Source: DAINRZ01 sp964634885 (lineage in GTDB: Bacteria; Bacteroidota; Ignavibacteria; Kapaibacteriales; UBA2268). From it: a DNA stretch of 57,041 nucleotides. The stretch spans positions 1 through 57,041 of the forward strand of contig CAZWLN010000028.1 of NCBI GenBank assembly GCA_964634885.1, written 5' to 3'. Shown here in pieces: positions 16,886 to 25,956 of the stretch (positions are counted from its first letter, which is position 1; the number at the start of each line of letters is the position of its first letter). Made by a program: the position numbers and the translations under genes. The notes below the pieces were generated by a model that saw only the letters and a program-made list of their open reading frames with translations, ran no database searches and had not been told where the DNA came from.

Positions 16886-19855
16886 TTACTTTGTAAGCAC
16901 TACCTGTTTTGTCATTTTAACGTCGCCTACTTCTATTGTAACAAAGTAAACACCGCTTTCAATGTTGGCAGGCGTCCAGGCAATCTGGTTGTAGCCGCTT
17001 TCCATCAGCCTGTTGTTCACCAATGTTGCAACTTCCTGTCCGAGTGCATTGTAAACCCTTGCAGTAACAATGTCTTCCTGAGGCAGTGTCATTGCGATGA
17101 CAGTCGATTCGGAGAACGGGCTGGGAGTGGCAGTTACATTGAACTGTTTCAGCAGCTCGTCCTCTACAGATACTGTTGTCGTTGTAAACATCCAGGTATC
17201 GGACCAGGGGCCTGTACCGGCAATATTCTTTCCGCGTGCTCTCCAGTAGTATGTCTTGCTTGTTTCAAGGGTTGTAACATACCTGAAGTAAGTGGATACA
17301 TTGTCGTCGCTGAACACAATGGTACCGGTGCTGAATGAAGAGTTAGTAGCAACCTGCACTTCATAGGAAGTGGCGCCGAGAACCGGATCCCAAACCAGTT
17401 TGATGGTGGTGGGAATGCCTTCAAGGCCGTCCTTAGGACTGACGAGAGTCGGTTTGGACTGGGGAACCTTGGTAATTGTCCTGAAGTTCCACGGTACTGC
17501 CCAGGGAGATGCGCCGGTTTCACCGACGGCCTGAACTGTCCAGTAATACCTGGTAGTGTTCGTCAGGTTTGTTACTTCGAACGATGTCTGTGTAATGCCT
17601 GTCTCATCATAGATTGGGCTTGACATATTTTCATTGTCGGCAACCATGAGGTTATAGCTCAGGGCATTAGCTGTCGGTTTCCATGTAAGTGTCAGTGTCG
17701 TGGGCTGGTTTTCAGCGTTGTCGGCAGGGGACAGCAGAACTGGTGTTTCAGGTGCACTCTTGCCGGTTGTAAATTTCCAGATGGTTGACCAGCCGCTTTC
17801 ACCCCTGCTGTTAACAGCTTTAACACGCCAGTAATAGATTGCGTTTTCTGACAGTTCTTTCGACGAAGAGCCGGAGTTATTCAATACACTTGTATTCTGT
17901 ACCATATCTTCCTGATCGAAGGTATTGGAAACCGCAATCTGGAAATTATAGGAAGTGGCGCCGATGACTTTATTCCACCTCAGGGTAGGAATTGTCGAAA
18001 TCTTTGTCGAATTGTTAACCGGCGAAACCAATGTGGGAACGTCCAGTTTTGTTGTGAACATATAAACATCTGACCAGTCGGAGGCACAACCACTGATGAC
18101 AACACGTACTCTCCAGTAATAGGTCTGGAAGTAGTTGCTCATGGTCTGCGTCGTTGTGGTCGCGCTAAGATTGTCAACCTGTAAAATCGGATCTGCAAAT
18201 GCAGCATTCGTGTCAAGTTCGAAGTAATACCTTGCATTAGCGCCGGCGCTTGCCCAGGTAAATGTAACGACAGCAGGTACGGCAGACGAATCGTTCCTTG
18301 GGTGGATCAGTGTCGGCGGAGCATATGCAGACTTGAAGGACCTGATCTCCGACCAGAGGCCTGTCGAGTATTCATCTTCGCCTCTAACTCTCCAGTAATA
18401 ATAGACACTGCCTTTTTTCAGGTTTGCGTTGTATTTAATGCCTTCAATGCCTGCCGAGTCAACTTCAGGACTGCTCATGTCGGAATGCTCTGAGATCTGT
18501 ATCCTGTATGCCGTTGCCGGAGGAGTATGTATCCAGCTGAATTCCGTATTAAGGTCGATGCAGTTCATGCCGTTTGGCGGTTCATTAAGCATCACGGAAG
18601 GATAGACAGTAGTGAATGTCCGGCTTTCAGACCAATCGGTGGTGCAGGCGCCGTAATGTGCCCTTACTCTCCAGTAATAAGTTTCCTGGTAATCCAGGTC
18701 GGGATCGGCCAGTTCATAGCTCGTAGTTACGGTAGAAGAAGGTACAATGCCTGTTTCATTATAGACAAATGTACCATAGACAGAGCTTTCGGAGACCTGC
18801 AGGTCATAGCTGTCTGGCTGTGGTGGAGCAGACTGCCAGATGAGTGTCGGGTTGAGCGAAACACCTTTGGCGTCGTTAAGGGGTGTTACCTGTGTAACCG
18901 GCTCCTCTACGGTAGTAAAGGTCGAGGATGTGGACCAGTCCGTTTTACAACCTGAAGTAAAGACGCCGCGGACCCTCCAGTAATAGGTAGTGGCGTAATC
19001 AATATCTCCGGCTTCATAGGTATAGGAACTGGTTGCTAAACCATCCATAATATCGGTATAGGCCGGAGTGAAAACAGCCGACGTGGAGTATTGTATCTCA
19101 TAGCCCGTAGCGCCTGTAACGTCGGACCAGTCGAATACCGTTCCGGGACGAACGCAGGTGGCTGCCGGTGCCGGAGCGGAGATTGACGGCGGATCGGCTT
19201 CCGTATGGAAGGTATATACATCCGAAAACGTGGACGAGGAACCGCACAACGATGTATAGTCGGCAGTTACACGCCAGTAATAGTCTGTGTTTTCGTCAAA
19301 GGGAAGGGTAATCGTCGCTGAATTTTGGGTGGCAGGGGTAAATGTCGATGACTGGACGACACTGGCAAAATTTTCGTCAGTGGCAACTTCAAGAACATAT
19401 CCATCGGCGTTTGCCATCAATTGCCAGCTAAATACCGTCGTGTTGTAGTCAACACAAATTGCCCCGTCTGCCGGGCCAGACAAGTGGGGTGGCCCATCTG
19501 TCGTAAAAGTGCCGGACGCTGATTCGACGGAGAAATCCGAGAAATGTACAGTTCCGATCCAGTAATAGACAGTGTTGAACTCAAGCAGTTCATCAAAATC
19601 GAATGAACCGCTGCTCAATCCTTTTTCGAAAGCCAGTGTGTCCGTAAAATTCGGATACCTGGACAGATGGAAGTCATAGGTAGTGGGAGTTTTCGCTCCG
19701 GTGTATGACCACAGGAATTGTACGTCCAGGGCTACGCAGTGCGCATCGTTTGCAGGCTGGTCCAGTGTGGTAGCCGCCTGTCCGTTGTAGCTGATAATAG
19801 CGCTGAACATAAATGCCAGCAATATTAAAAAGCCAGAAGGTTTGCGTATATTCAT
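16886..19855 (-). CDS. Large T9SS-secreted protein with nine fibronectin-III-like repeats (copy B)
   Basis: About 989 residues from the ATG at 19855, where AATGAGGAGTAT gives a Shine-Dalgarno; the longer frame to 19882 lacks one. A signal peptide ends near NGQAA. I count nine fibronectin type III-like units of ~90-100 residues, each marked by (T)YYWRV(R) in strand F and often followed by C.TDWS..F.T; the next unit opens with P..L..P. Several have a paired cysteine (AATCV, TDWS...C). The C-terminal ~85 residues (PSPFSESTVIAM, VYNALGQEVATL, ESGVYFVTI) are a T9SS type A sorting domain. Probably a cell-surface or extracellular adhesive/structural protein; ligand unknown. Confidence 0.9.
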   Translation of the reverse strand: MNIRKPSGFLILLAFMFSAIISYNGQAATTLDQPANDAHCVALDVQFLWSYTGAKTPTTYDFHLSRYPNFTDTLAFEKGLSSGSFDFDELLEFNTVYYWIGTVHFSDFSVESASGTFTTDGPPHLSGPADGAICVDYNTTVFSWQLMANADGYVLEVATDENFASVVQSSTFTPATQNSATITLPFDENTDYYWRVTADYTSLCGSSSTFSDVYTFHTEADPPSISAPAPAATCVRPGTVFDWSDVTGATGYEIQYSTSAVFTPAYTDIMDGLATSSYTYEAGDIDYATTYYWRVRGVFTSGCKTDWSTSSTFTTVEEPVTQVTPLNDAKGVSLNPTLIWQSAPPQPDSYDLQVSESSVYGTFVYNETGIVPSSTVTTSYELADPDLDYQETYYWRVRAHYGACTTDWSESRTFTTVYPSVMLNEPPNGMNCIDLNTEFSWIHTPPATAYRIQISEHSDMSSPEVDSAGIEGIKYNANLKKGSVYYYWRVRGEDEYSTGLWSEIRSFKSAYAPPTLIHPRNDSSAVPAVVTFTWASAGANARYYFELDTNAAFADPILQVDNLSATTTTQTMSNYFQTYYWRVRVVISGCASDWSDVYMFTTKLDVPTLVSPVNNSTKISTIPTLRWNKVIGATSYNFQIAVSNTFDQEDMVQNTSVLNNSGSSSKELSENAIYYWRVKAVNSRGESGWSTIWKFTTGKSAPETPVLLSPADNAENQPTTLTLTWKPTANALSYNLMVADNENMSSPIYDETGITQTSFEVTNLTNTTRYYWTVQAVGETGASPWAVPWNFRTITKVPQSKPTLVSPKDGLEGIPTTIKLVWDPVLGATSYEVQVATNSSFSTGTIVFSDDNVSTYFRYVTTLETSKTYYWRARGKNIAGTGPWSDTWMFTTTTVSVEDELLKQFNVTATPSPFSESTVIAMTLPQEDIVTARVYNALGQEVATLVNNRLMESGYNQIAWTPANIESGVYFVTIEVGDVKMTKQVVLTK

Positions 19856-20077
19856 ATACTCCTCATTAAAATAATTAAGCAATTTATTATTACCTTTTTT
19901 TGATTTCCCTTTTTTCAGAAAATCCCCCCATGCAAAAATAAAAAAAAATTAATTTGTTTTATACTTAATTCTCTATCTTTATTATCTTTTATAAACATTT
20001 TTCTTTCAATTTTATTTTTCAATCTATTAAAATTATTTAATCTGTACATCAAAGCAAATATTATGCCTAAAAATGGG

Positions 20078-20108
20078 AAAGGCTGCCCGGGTTTAACGGA
20101 CAGCCTTT
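20078..20108 (-). terminator. Terminator downstream of the 1006-residue FN3 protein gene
   Basis: Minus-strand hairpin AAAGGCTGTCCG / CGGGCAGCCTTT, about 12 pairs with one G-U and a 7-base loop, followed by CCCATTTTTAG. It lies ~32 bases past the stop of the upstream gene. The rest of the spacer up to 19856 is AT-rich and should hold the promoter of the next gene; no clear motif seen. Confidence 0.82.
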
Positions 20109-20140
20109 CGAATGTTCATTTTATTTTCTGTGCCACACTT

Positions 20141-23137
20141 TTACCTGGTAATTACCATTTGACGCAGGCTCGTGTAATTGCCGAGGGTAATCCGGCAGTA
20201 ACAGACTCCTGGCCTGAGCTGAGAGCAGTCCCAGACATAATTGTGGCTGCCTTCCTGAAGGTTGCCGTCAACGACGGTTCCAATCTCCCTGCCAAGTATG
20301 TCAAAAACCCTGACTGTTACTTTTGCAGGCAGGGGCAGGTAGAACCCGAAGCAAGCCTTGTCACTGGCAGGATTGGGCATGATCGTCAGATTGTAAACAG
20401 ATTCCTGTTCATCGACAGAGTTAACTGAGGTGGTAAACGACCAGGCCGGGGCCCAGGGGCCGGGACCGGCATTGTTCAGAGCGCGTACCCTCCAGTAATA
20501 GGTAGTGTTGTACTCGACATCGGGCCAGGAATAGTTGGTTGTGGGTGCATTGATGATTTCATCGACAATGTTGTCTTCATCTGTGAAAGTAGTGCTGTTC
20601 TGCGTAATCTGCAACTGGTATTTCGTACTGTTTTCAACGGGGTCCCAGGTAAAGGCAACAGGCGGCAACACATCTATTGTTCCGTCCAGCGGCGAATTCA
20701 TCGTCGGGGCCATGTCGGGAGGATTGTTAACAGTAATGAACAATCTCGAATCGGACCACTTACTGGTACCACCGTCGTTCATGGCAGCTACTCTCCAGTA
20801 ATAGGTAGTGTAGTATTCGAGGCTGGTGATTTCGTAAACTGTGTCGGCAATGTTTGCAGTTTCATCCATATCCTCGACGATTACTGAAAAGTCCACATCC
20901 TTTGCCACCTGGAGAAGGTATTGGGTAGCGCCAACGGCAGGATGCCACTTCAGGGTTGGGGTAACAGGTACTTCCGTAGCCTGGTTTAACGGCTCGGCGA
21001 GCAGAGGCTGTGCCGGGCCGGCAATGCCGGTAGTGAACTTGAAGTAATTCGACCACGGGCTTTCGCCTACTTCGTTCGATGCTTTTATTTTCCAGTAATA
21101 GCCCTTTTCAGGTGCGAGTTCGATGTCAATGCTCGTCGAAGTCGAAGGGATTTGTTTCCTTGAATATACTACGTTGTTGAACAGGTTGTCGTCAGAGACC
21201 ATTATCTCATATTTTACGCCGGTGCCGGGTACTTTCGACCAGGAAAAAACAGGAACCAGAGGCTGCCTGGTCGAATTGTTCCTTGGTGAGATCAGTGTCG
21301 GCTTCGGCAAACCTGTAGAGAAACTGTAAACCGGCGACCATGCCGTGGTACAGGTTTCCGCATAGCCTCTTACTTTCCAGTAATAAGTCTGGTAATAATC
21401 GGGAAGAGTAACTGAGAATGTTGTGGAATTGTATCCCTTCTGGTCAACAAAAGGACTGGACATATCCGAATTCTTCGACACCTGGATGTCGTAGAGCGCC
21501 TCGTCGTATATGCTCGTCCAGACTATCGGCGTTTCAATCGGCAGGTTGACGGAGTCGTCTTTGGGATAGACGGCCGTCGGTACGGAAGCGTTCGTCGTAA
21601 AGTCCCACTTTTCGGACCAGAGGCCTGTTGTTGTCGCGTCTTCAGCCCTGACTCTCCAGTAATAATGTGTAAAAGGCTTCTTGAGGGTGACATTTCGTGT
21701 CAATGCGCCGATGTTGCTCAGGTTGATTTCCGGCGCCGACATGTCGGGATTTTCTGAGATTTGAAGCCTGTATTTCGTCGCTCCCGTCACCGGGTGCCAT
21801 TTGAAATCATACTTCAGGTCGATGCACTCTGTAGAGGACATTGGCGACTGCAGTTGTGTTACCGGATAGACGGTCTTGAACCTGTTTATCTCGCTCCAGT
21901 CTGTGGTACAGTTGTCGGGAGCGCCGTAAACTGCCCGTACACGTACGAAGTAGTATTTATTGTATTCGAACTGGGTGTCGTCGAGAGTGAAGGAAGTGGA
22001 ATAGCCTGTGGCAGGTATTCCGGTTTCATTGTATATCATCGACGAAAAATTGACATTGGCAGAAACCTGCATGTCGAAAGTCGGATCGGGTGCCGGGAAG
22101 GTATCTGTTTCCCAGTAGAAAACAGGCTGCAGCTCTATGCCGCCCTGGTTTGAAGTCGGATTGAGCAGGATAGGCGCTGTCTGGCCGGTTTTGAAATACC
22201 AGGTTGACGACCAGTCAGTAACGCACTGTTCCGTATATATTGCCCGCACTCTCCAGTAATAGGTAGTGTAGCCCTCCAGTTCTCCCGCAGGCATCGTGAA
22301 AGTGTTGGAAGTCTGGTTCAGTTTCGAATAAACCATATCTTCGCTGCCGAAAGCCGGATCCGTTGCGAACTCGAGGTTGTACGATTTGGCGCCGGGGTGC
22401 TGATCCCACCAGAAATCCGCATCGACATAGACGCAGGTGGAGGCGTCGGCCGGCCCGGCAAGTGTCGGTGCGTCAGAAGTCGTCCTGAAACTGAAGGTAT
22501 CTTTCCATTCGGTCCATCCGCATTTTGCCAGCAGATTGGCCCGCACCCTCCAGTAATACACCGTATTCTTGTCGAGAGGGCCCGTCGCAAAGGTATGTGT
22601 ATAGGCAGCAGTGTTCACAGGATAGCCCGGAAGCGAAGAAGCTCCGAATGTATTGCTTGTGGCAATGTCTATCTGGTAGTCGTCAGCGTGAATATTTTCC
22701 CATTTGAAATCGATGTTGTTAAGATCCATACAGTAGGATATATCGGCAGGGCTGACGTACCTCGGCGGTGCATCGCCCGTCGTAAAGGTCGCCGTTTCCG
22801 AAGTCTCGGTTCCGGAGGGTGTAAACTCCGTAATTGTCCTCCAGTAGTATGTTGTCTCGAAAGTGAGTCCGTAGTCGAGAGTGAAAGAGCTGGAGACCAG
22901 TCCGTCGATGTCGATTACAAGGTCGGTAAAAGCCATATCCCTTGCTACCTGGAGAGTATAGCCGCTGTCGGCTACGGTGTTAGGCCCGGTGTAATCCCAG
23001 TCGAATGCGACCTGGACAGTAATACATGTACCGGGATTGGGCGGATTGACAAACGTAGTATTCGGCTGCGCGGCCAGTCTCCCTGCCGCCAGCAAACACA
23101 CTATTAAAAACAATACCCGAATATTAACTCTCTTCAT
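20141..23137 (-). CDS. Large T9SS-secreted protein with nine fibronectin-III-like repeats (copy A)
   Basis: About 998 residues from the ATG at 23137; AGGAGT 6 bases upstream supports it over an in-frame start at 23161. A signal peptide ends in RLAAQ. Nine fibronectin type III-like units with YYWRV(R) or variants (YYFVRVRA, YYWKIKAS) in strand F, same count and order as the neighbouring paralogue, so the two arose by whole-gene duplication. A T9SS type A sorting domain closes it (IMPNPASDKACFGFYL, VFDILGREIGTV, LRPGVCYCRITLG). It has its own terminator and probably its own promoter, so the pair can be expressed separately. Predicted surface or extracellular protein of unknown binding partner. 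Confidence 0.9.
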   Translation of the reverse strand: MKRVNIRVLFLIVCLLAAGRLAAQPNTTFVNPPNPGTCITVQVAFDWDYTGPNTVADSGYTLQVARDMAFTDLVIDIDGLVSSSFTLDYGLTFETTYYWRTITEFTPSGTETSETATFTTGDAPPRYVSPADISYCMDLNNIDFKWENIHADDYQIDIATSNTFGASSLPGYPVNTAAYTHTFATGPLDKNTVYYWRVRANLLAKCGWTEWKDTFSFRTTSDAPTLAGPADASTCVYVDADFWWDQHPGAKSYNLEFATDPAFGSEDMVYSKLNQTSNTFTMPAGELEGYTTYYWRVRAIYTEQCVTDWSSTWYFKTGQTAPILLNPTSNQGGIELQPVFYWETDTFPAPDPTFDMQVSANVNFSSMIYNETGIPATGYSTSFTLDDTQFEYNKYYFVRVRAVYGAPDNCTTDWSEINRFKTVYPVTQLQSPMSSTECIDLKYDFKWHPVTGATKYRLQISENPDMSAPEINLSNIGALTRNVTLKKPFTHYYWRVRAEDATTTGLWSEKWDFTTNASVPTAVYPKDDSVNLPIETPIVWTSIYDEALYDIQVSKNSDMSSPFVDQKGYNSTTFSVTLPDYYQTYYWKVRGYAETCTTAWSPVYSFSTGLPKPTLISPRNNSTRQPLVPVFSWSKVPGTGVKYEIMVSDDNLFNNVVYSRKQIPSTSTSIDIELAPEKGYYWKIKASNEVGESPWSNYFKFTTGIAGPAQPLLAEPLNQATEVPVTPTLKWHPAVGATQYLLQVAKDVDFSVIVEDMDETANIADTVYEITSLEYYTTYYWRVAAMNDGGTSKWSDSRLFITVNNPPDMAPTMNSPLDGTIDVLPPVAFTWDPVENSTKYQLQITQNSTTFTDEDNIVDEIINAPTTNYSWPDVEYNTTYYWRVRALNNAGPGPWAPAWSFTTSVNSVDEQESVYNLTIMPNPASDKACFGFYLPLPAKVTVRVFDILGREIGTVVDGNLQEGSHNYVWDCSQLRPGVCYCRITLGNYTSLRQMVITR

Positions 23138-23201
23138 TGAATTACTCCTATTGTATAACAACTTATTATTTATCTTTTCCTCTATTAATCTTTTTAATAT
23201 C

Positions 23202-23292
23202 GGCTGAGGGCGCCATTACTTAACAGGGCAGCGCTATCTCCGTCCGATAGTTCCCTGTATTTCTGCAGTGTAATGGAATTTCCACAGTCAGC
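23202..23292. other. Nested inverted-repeat element upstream of groES
   Basis: Four nested complementary pairs: GCTGA/TCAGC (outer), CCATTAC (23213-23219)/GTAATGG (23270-23276), ACAGGG (23223-23228)/CCCTGT (23253-23258) and CTATC (23234-23238)/GATAG (23246-23250) around the loop TCCGTCC. No T-tract follows on either strand. It could be a leader RNA structure of the minus-strand FN3 gene or a decayed palindromic repeat. Confidence 0.45.
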
Positions 23293-23447
23293 GGTTTTCC
23301 CGCAATTAATTGTGGTAAAAATGCTACAATTCCCCCTCTCTTAGTATTATCCATATAATACAATATATATGTTTATACCTTTATATATTATAAATTTATG
23401 AAATATTTTTCATTATTCCAAAGCACTTAATAATGTGTGTAAGCTAT

Positions 23448-23476
23448 TTGACAGTTTTTTTTGAAATATTTTTAAA
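23448..23476 (+). promoter_or_regulatory. Candidate groESL promoter
   Basis: TTGACA (23448-23453), a 17-base T-rich spacer and TTTAAA (23471-23476), in the AT-rich DNA before the CIRCE element. It fits a sigma-70-like promoter with transcription starting ~30 bases before CIRCE. Position relative to groES supports it; no direct proof. Confidence 0.45.
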
Positions 23477-23513
23477 TTTATAACAATAATTGAAAAAAAA
23501 CAGCGTTTTAGCA

Positions 23514-23540
23514 TTGGCACTTTACACAAGAGAGTGCTAA
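23514..23540 (+). promoter_or_regulatory. CIRCE operator (HrcA-binding site) of groESL
   Basis: Left arm TTGGCACTT (23514-23522), exactly 9 spacer bases, right arm GAGTGCTAA (23532-23540). The right arm matches the CIRCE consensus perfectly and the left arm differs at 2 of 9 positions (consensus TTAGCACTC). It sits 57 bases before the groES ATG. This predicts repression of groESL by HrcA and heat induction; hrcA is not in the window. Confidence 0.88.
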
Positions 23541-23597
23541 CAATTTTGAAAATTAGTGTAATTATTAGATTTTTTAAACAAAATAAAGGAAAGAATT

Positions 23598-23888
23598 ATG
23601 AACTTAACACCATTGCACGACCGCATCATCGTAAAACCTTCCGAACCCGAAGAAGTTACCAAAGGTGGCATCATCATCCCCGACACAGCCAAAGAAAAGC
23701 CTGTACAGGGCGAAGTAATCGCAGTTGGTAAGGGCAGGATATCCGACGATGGTAAAGTAACTCCCTTGCAGCTCAAAGCCGGCGACCTTGTAATGTATGG
23801 AAAATATGCCGGTACAGAAATGAAAATCGAAGGCGGTGAGTACATCATCATGCGTGAATCCGATGTATTCGCAATCATTAATAAGTAA
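23598..23888 (+). CDS. groES: Co-chaperonin GroES
   Basis: 96 residues, the normal length. It forms the heptameric lid of the GroEL folding chamber in the cytosol. Visible motifs are LHDRIIVKP at the start, the mobile-loop region EEVTKGGIIIPDTAKEKP, GEVIAVGKG, and the closing EYIIMRESDVFAII. AAAGGAAAGAATT before the ATG provides the ribosome binding site. It is 46 bases upstream of groEL in the classic order, with a CIRCE element ahead of it, so expression is expected to be heat-inducible through HrcA. Confidence 0.98.
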   Translation: MNLTPLHDRIIVKPSEPEEVTKGGIIIPDTAKEKPVQGEVIAVGKGRISDDGKVTPLQLKAGDLVMYGKYAGTEMKIEGGEYIIMRESDVFAIINK

Positions 23889-23934
23889 TTGAAAAATGAA
23901 CTATATAATTAATAATATATAAACGGAGAAACAA

Positions 23935-25578
23935 ATGGCAAAAATTATTAAATTTGATTTTGAAGCCCGCTCGGAACTCAAAGCCGGCGTTGACAAACTT
24001 GCTGACGCAGTAAAAGTTACATTAGGCCCCAAAGGCAGGAATGTAATCATCGATAAGAAATTCGGCGCTCCCACCGTTACCAAAGACGGTGTAACCGTAG
24101 CAAAAGAAATCGATCTCGAAGATCCGATTCAGAACATGGGCGCAACCATGGTTCGCGAAGTAGCTTCCAAAACAAGCGACGTCGCCGGCGACGGTACAAC
24201 GACAGCTACAGTTCTGGCACAGGCCATCTTCCGCGAAGGCCTGAAAAACGTTACGGCAGGCGCCAACCCGATGGACCTCAAGAGAGGAATCGACCTGGCA
24301 GTTAAAGCTGTTACCGAAGGCCTGAAAGAAATCAGCCGCGAAGTCGAAGGCAAAAAAGAAATAGCACAGGTAGGCGCCATCTCTGCCAATAACGACAACA
24401 CAATCGGCGACCTTATTGCCGAAGCAATGGAGAAAGTTGGAAAAGACGGCGTCATCACTGTCGAAGAAGCCAAAGGCACAGAGACTGATATGGAAGTCGT
24501 AGAAGGCATGCAGTTTGACAGAGGCTATTTATCACCCTATTTCGTTACGGACGCCGAGTCGATGGAAGCTCTCCTGGAGAATCCTTATGTCCTCATCCAC
24601 GACAAGAAGATTTCCGCCATCAAAGACCTTCTCCCCGTACTCGAGAAAGTATCCCAGGCCGGCAGGTCTATGCTCATCATCTCCGAAGACATAGAAGGTG
24701 AAGCTCTCGCCACTTTGGTTGTAAACAAGCTCCGCGGCACACTGAAGATCTGCGCCGTTAAAGCTCCCGGCTTCGGCGACAGGCGCAAAGCCATGCTCGA
24801 AGACATTGCAATCCTGACAAACGGTACTGTCATCAGCGAAGAAAAGGGCTTCAAACTCGAGAACGCTACTCTTGCATACCTCGGCACTGCCAAGACCATC
24901 ACCATCGACAAAGACAACACTACAATCGTCGAAGGCGCCGGCAAATCCGAAGACATCAAGAAACGCATCAACGAGATCAAGAACCAGATCGACAAAACCA
25001 CAAGCGAATACGACAGGGAGAAACTCCAGGAGCGCCTTGCCAAGTTAAGCGGCGGTGTTGCAGTTCTGAAGATCGGCGCTGCTACCGAAATGGAAATGAA
25101 AGAAAAGAAAGCGCGCGTAGAGGATGCACTCCACGCAACACGTGCAGCCGTCGAAGAAGGCATCGTTCCCGGTGGCGGCGTTGCTTACATCCGCTGCCTC
25201 AAGAAACTTGACAAGATCAAGGGTTCAAACGAAGACCAGACAACCGGCGTCAACATCATCCGCAAAGCTCTCGAAGAACCTCTGCGCCAGATCGTCGCCA
25301 ACGGCGGCTTCGAGGCTTCCGTCGTACTCAACAAAGTACTGGAAGGCAAGAACGACTTCGGTTTCAACGCAGCTTCGGAAGAATACTGCAACATGTACGA
25401 AGCAGGCGTCATCGACCCCACTAAGGTAAGTCGCGTAGCTCTCGAAAACGCCTCGTCGGCAGCAGGCATGCTCATCACAACAGAAGCAACCATCTGCGAG
25501 AAACCTTCGAAAGAACCGGCAATGCCCGGTATGCCTCACCCCGGCATGGGCGGAATGGGCGGAATGGACATGATGTAA
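23935..25578 (+). CDS. groEL: Chaperonin GroEL
   Basis: 547 residues, full length. ATP-driven tetradecameric folding chamber. The sequence is highly conserved: KFGAPTVTKDGVTVAKEIDLEDP, VAGDGTTTATVLAQAI (nucleotide-binding region with the catalytic Asp segment), AVKAPGFGDRRKAMLEDIA in the apical domain, GGGVAYIRCL, and the C-terminal glycine-methionine tail PGMGGMGGMDMM. ACGGAGAAACAA precedes the ATG. Only one groEL copy is in the window. It ends at a UUCG-loop terminator 26 bases after the stop. Codon use is typical of a highly expressed gene (many AAC, ATC, GGC). Confidence 0.99.
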   Translation: MAKIIKFDFEARSELKAGVDKLADAVKVTLGPKGRNVIIDKKFGAPTVTKDGVTVAKEIDLEDPIQNMGATMVREVASKTSDVAGDGTTTATVLAQAIFREGLKNVTAGANPMDLKRGIDLAVKAVTEGLKEISREVEGKKEIAQVGAISANNDNTIGDLIAEAMEKVGKDGVITVEEAKGTETDMEVVEGMQFDRGYLSPYFVTDAESMEALLENPYVLIHDKKISAIKDLLPVLEKVSQAGRSMLIISEDIEGEALATLVVNKLRGTLKICAVKAPGFGDRRKAMLEDIAILTNGTVISEEKGFKLENATLAYLGTAKTITIDKDNTTIVEGAGKSEDIKKRINEIKNQIDKTTSEYDREKLQERLAKLSGGVAVLKIGAATEMEMKEKKARVEDALHATRAAVEEGIVPGGGVAYIRCLKKLDKIKGSNEDQTTGVNIIRKALEEPLRQIVANGGFEASVVLNKVLEGKNDFGFNAASEEYCNMYEAGVIDPTKVSRVALENASSAAGMLITTEATICEKPSKEPAMPGMPHPGMGGMGGMDMM

Positions 25579-25603
25579 TATTTGCCTGACATAAATAATT
25601 AGT

Positions 25604-25638
25604 AAATGGGCTCAGCCTTCGGGTTAGGGCCCATTTTT
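25604..25638 (+). terminator. Terminator of the groESL operon
   Basis: Stem AAATGGGC (25604-25611) / GCCCATTT (25629-25636) with an inner AGCC-TTCG-GGTT helix capped by a UUCG tetraloop, then TT. It begins 26 bases after the groEL stop. Confidence 0.85.
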
Positions 25639-25640
25639 AG

Positions 25641-25694
25641 TTTGTAAAGTTCGTCAAGTTTATCAAGTTCGTCAAGTTTGTAAAGTTCATCAAG
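25641..25694. repeat. Six-unit 9-bp tandem repeat
   Basis: Six consecutive 9-mers of the pattern TTYRTMAAG (TTTGTAAAG, TTCGTCAAG, TTTATCAAG, TTCGTCAAG, TTTGTAAAG, TTCATCAAG). Similar TTCRTCAAGTTCGTAAAG words close the dispersed G-rich repeats at 25820-25920 and 56717-56820, so this looks like amplification of that repeat's tail. Non-coding. Confidence 0.8.
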
Positions 25695-25747
25695 TATGCT
25701 GAATGCTGAGCCGAGCGCAGCGAGACCGGCGTAGCCAATTACAAATG

Positions 25748-25781
25748 ACGAATTACGAATTACGAATTACGAATTACGAAT
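25748..25781. repeat. Short 7-bp tandem repeat (ACGAATT)
   Basis: Four full and one partial unit of ACGAATT. A simple-sequence array in the non-coding 476-base spacer between groEL and the minus-strand YD-like gene. Length is likely variable between strains through slippage. Confidence 0.85.
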
Positions 25782-25819
25782 GATAAATGCTGAATTAAAA
25801 ATTACAAATGTAAGAAAAA

Positions 25820-25920
25820 GCAGAGCCGGTGCGGTTTCCCCCACCTTGGATAAGGAGGGGGCAGGGGGTGGTTGGACTCTCAATTCGTCAAATTCATCAA
25901 GTTCGTAAAGAAAGCCCCAG
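25820..25920. repeat. Dispersed G-rich intergenic repeat, copy B
   Basis: GCAGAGCCGGTGCGGTTTCC, then CCTTGGATAAGG, then GAGGGGGCAGGGGGTGGTTGG and a TCAAGTTCGTAAAGAA tail. It aligns over ~60 bases with 56717-56780 and by its core with 51-80. CCTTGG...AAGGAGGGG forms an internal hairpin. Confidence 0.75.
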
Positions 25921-25956
25921 AGGGGCGCCATATTAATAGAAGTTCTGTGTTTTCTT

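Noticed and set aside
22397..23107. Long plus-strand open frame opposite the FN3 gene, and similar ones at 42214-42924 (minus) and 46437-47099 (minus)
   Set aside because: Each lies wholly inside a clear gene on the other strand and shows no family motif or ribosome binding site.
16886..23137. Regularly spaced near-identical words (ctccagtaata) resembling a repeat/spacer array
   Set aside because: They are ~270-300 bases apart and encode the conserved YYWRV strand of each fibronectin-III-like unit on the minus strand, so this is protein repeat structure and not CRISPR.
25641..25781. Possible CRISPR-like array
   Set aside because: Units are 9 and 7 bp in direct tandem with no spacers; simple-sequence repeats.
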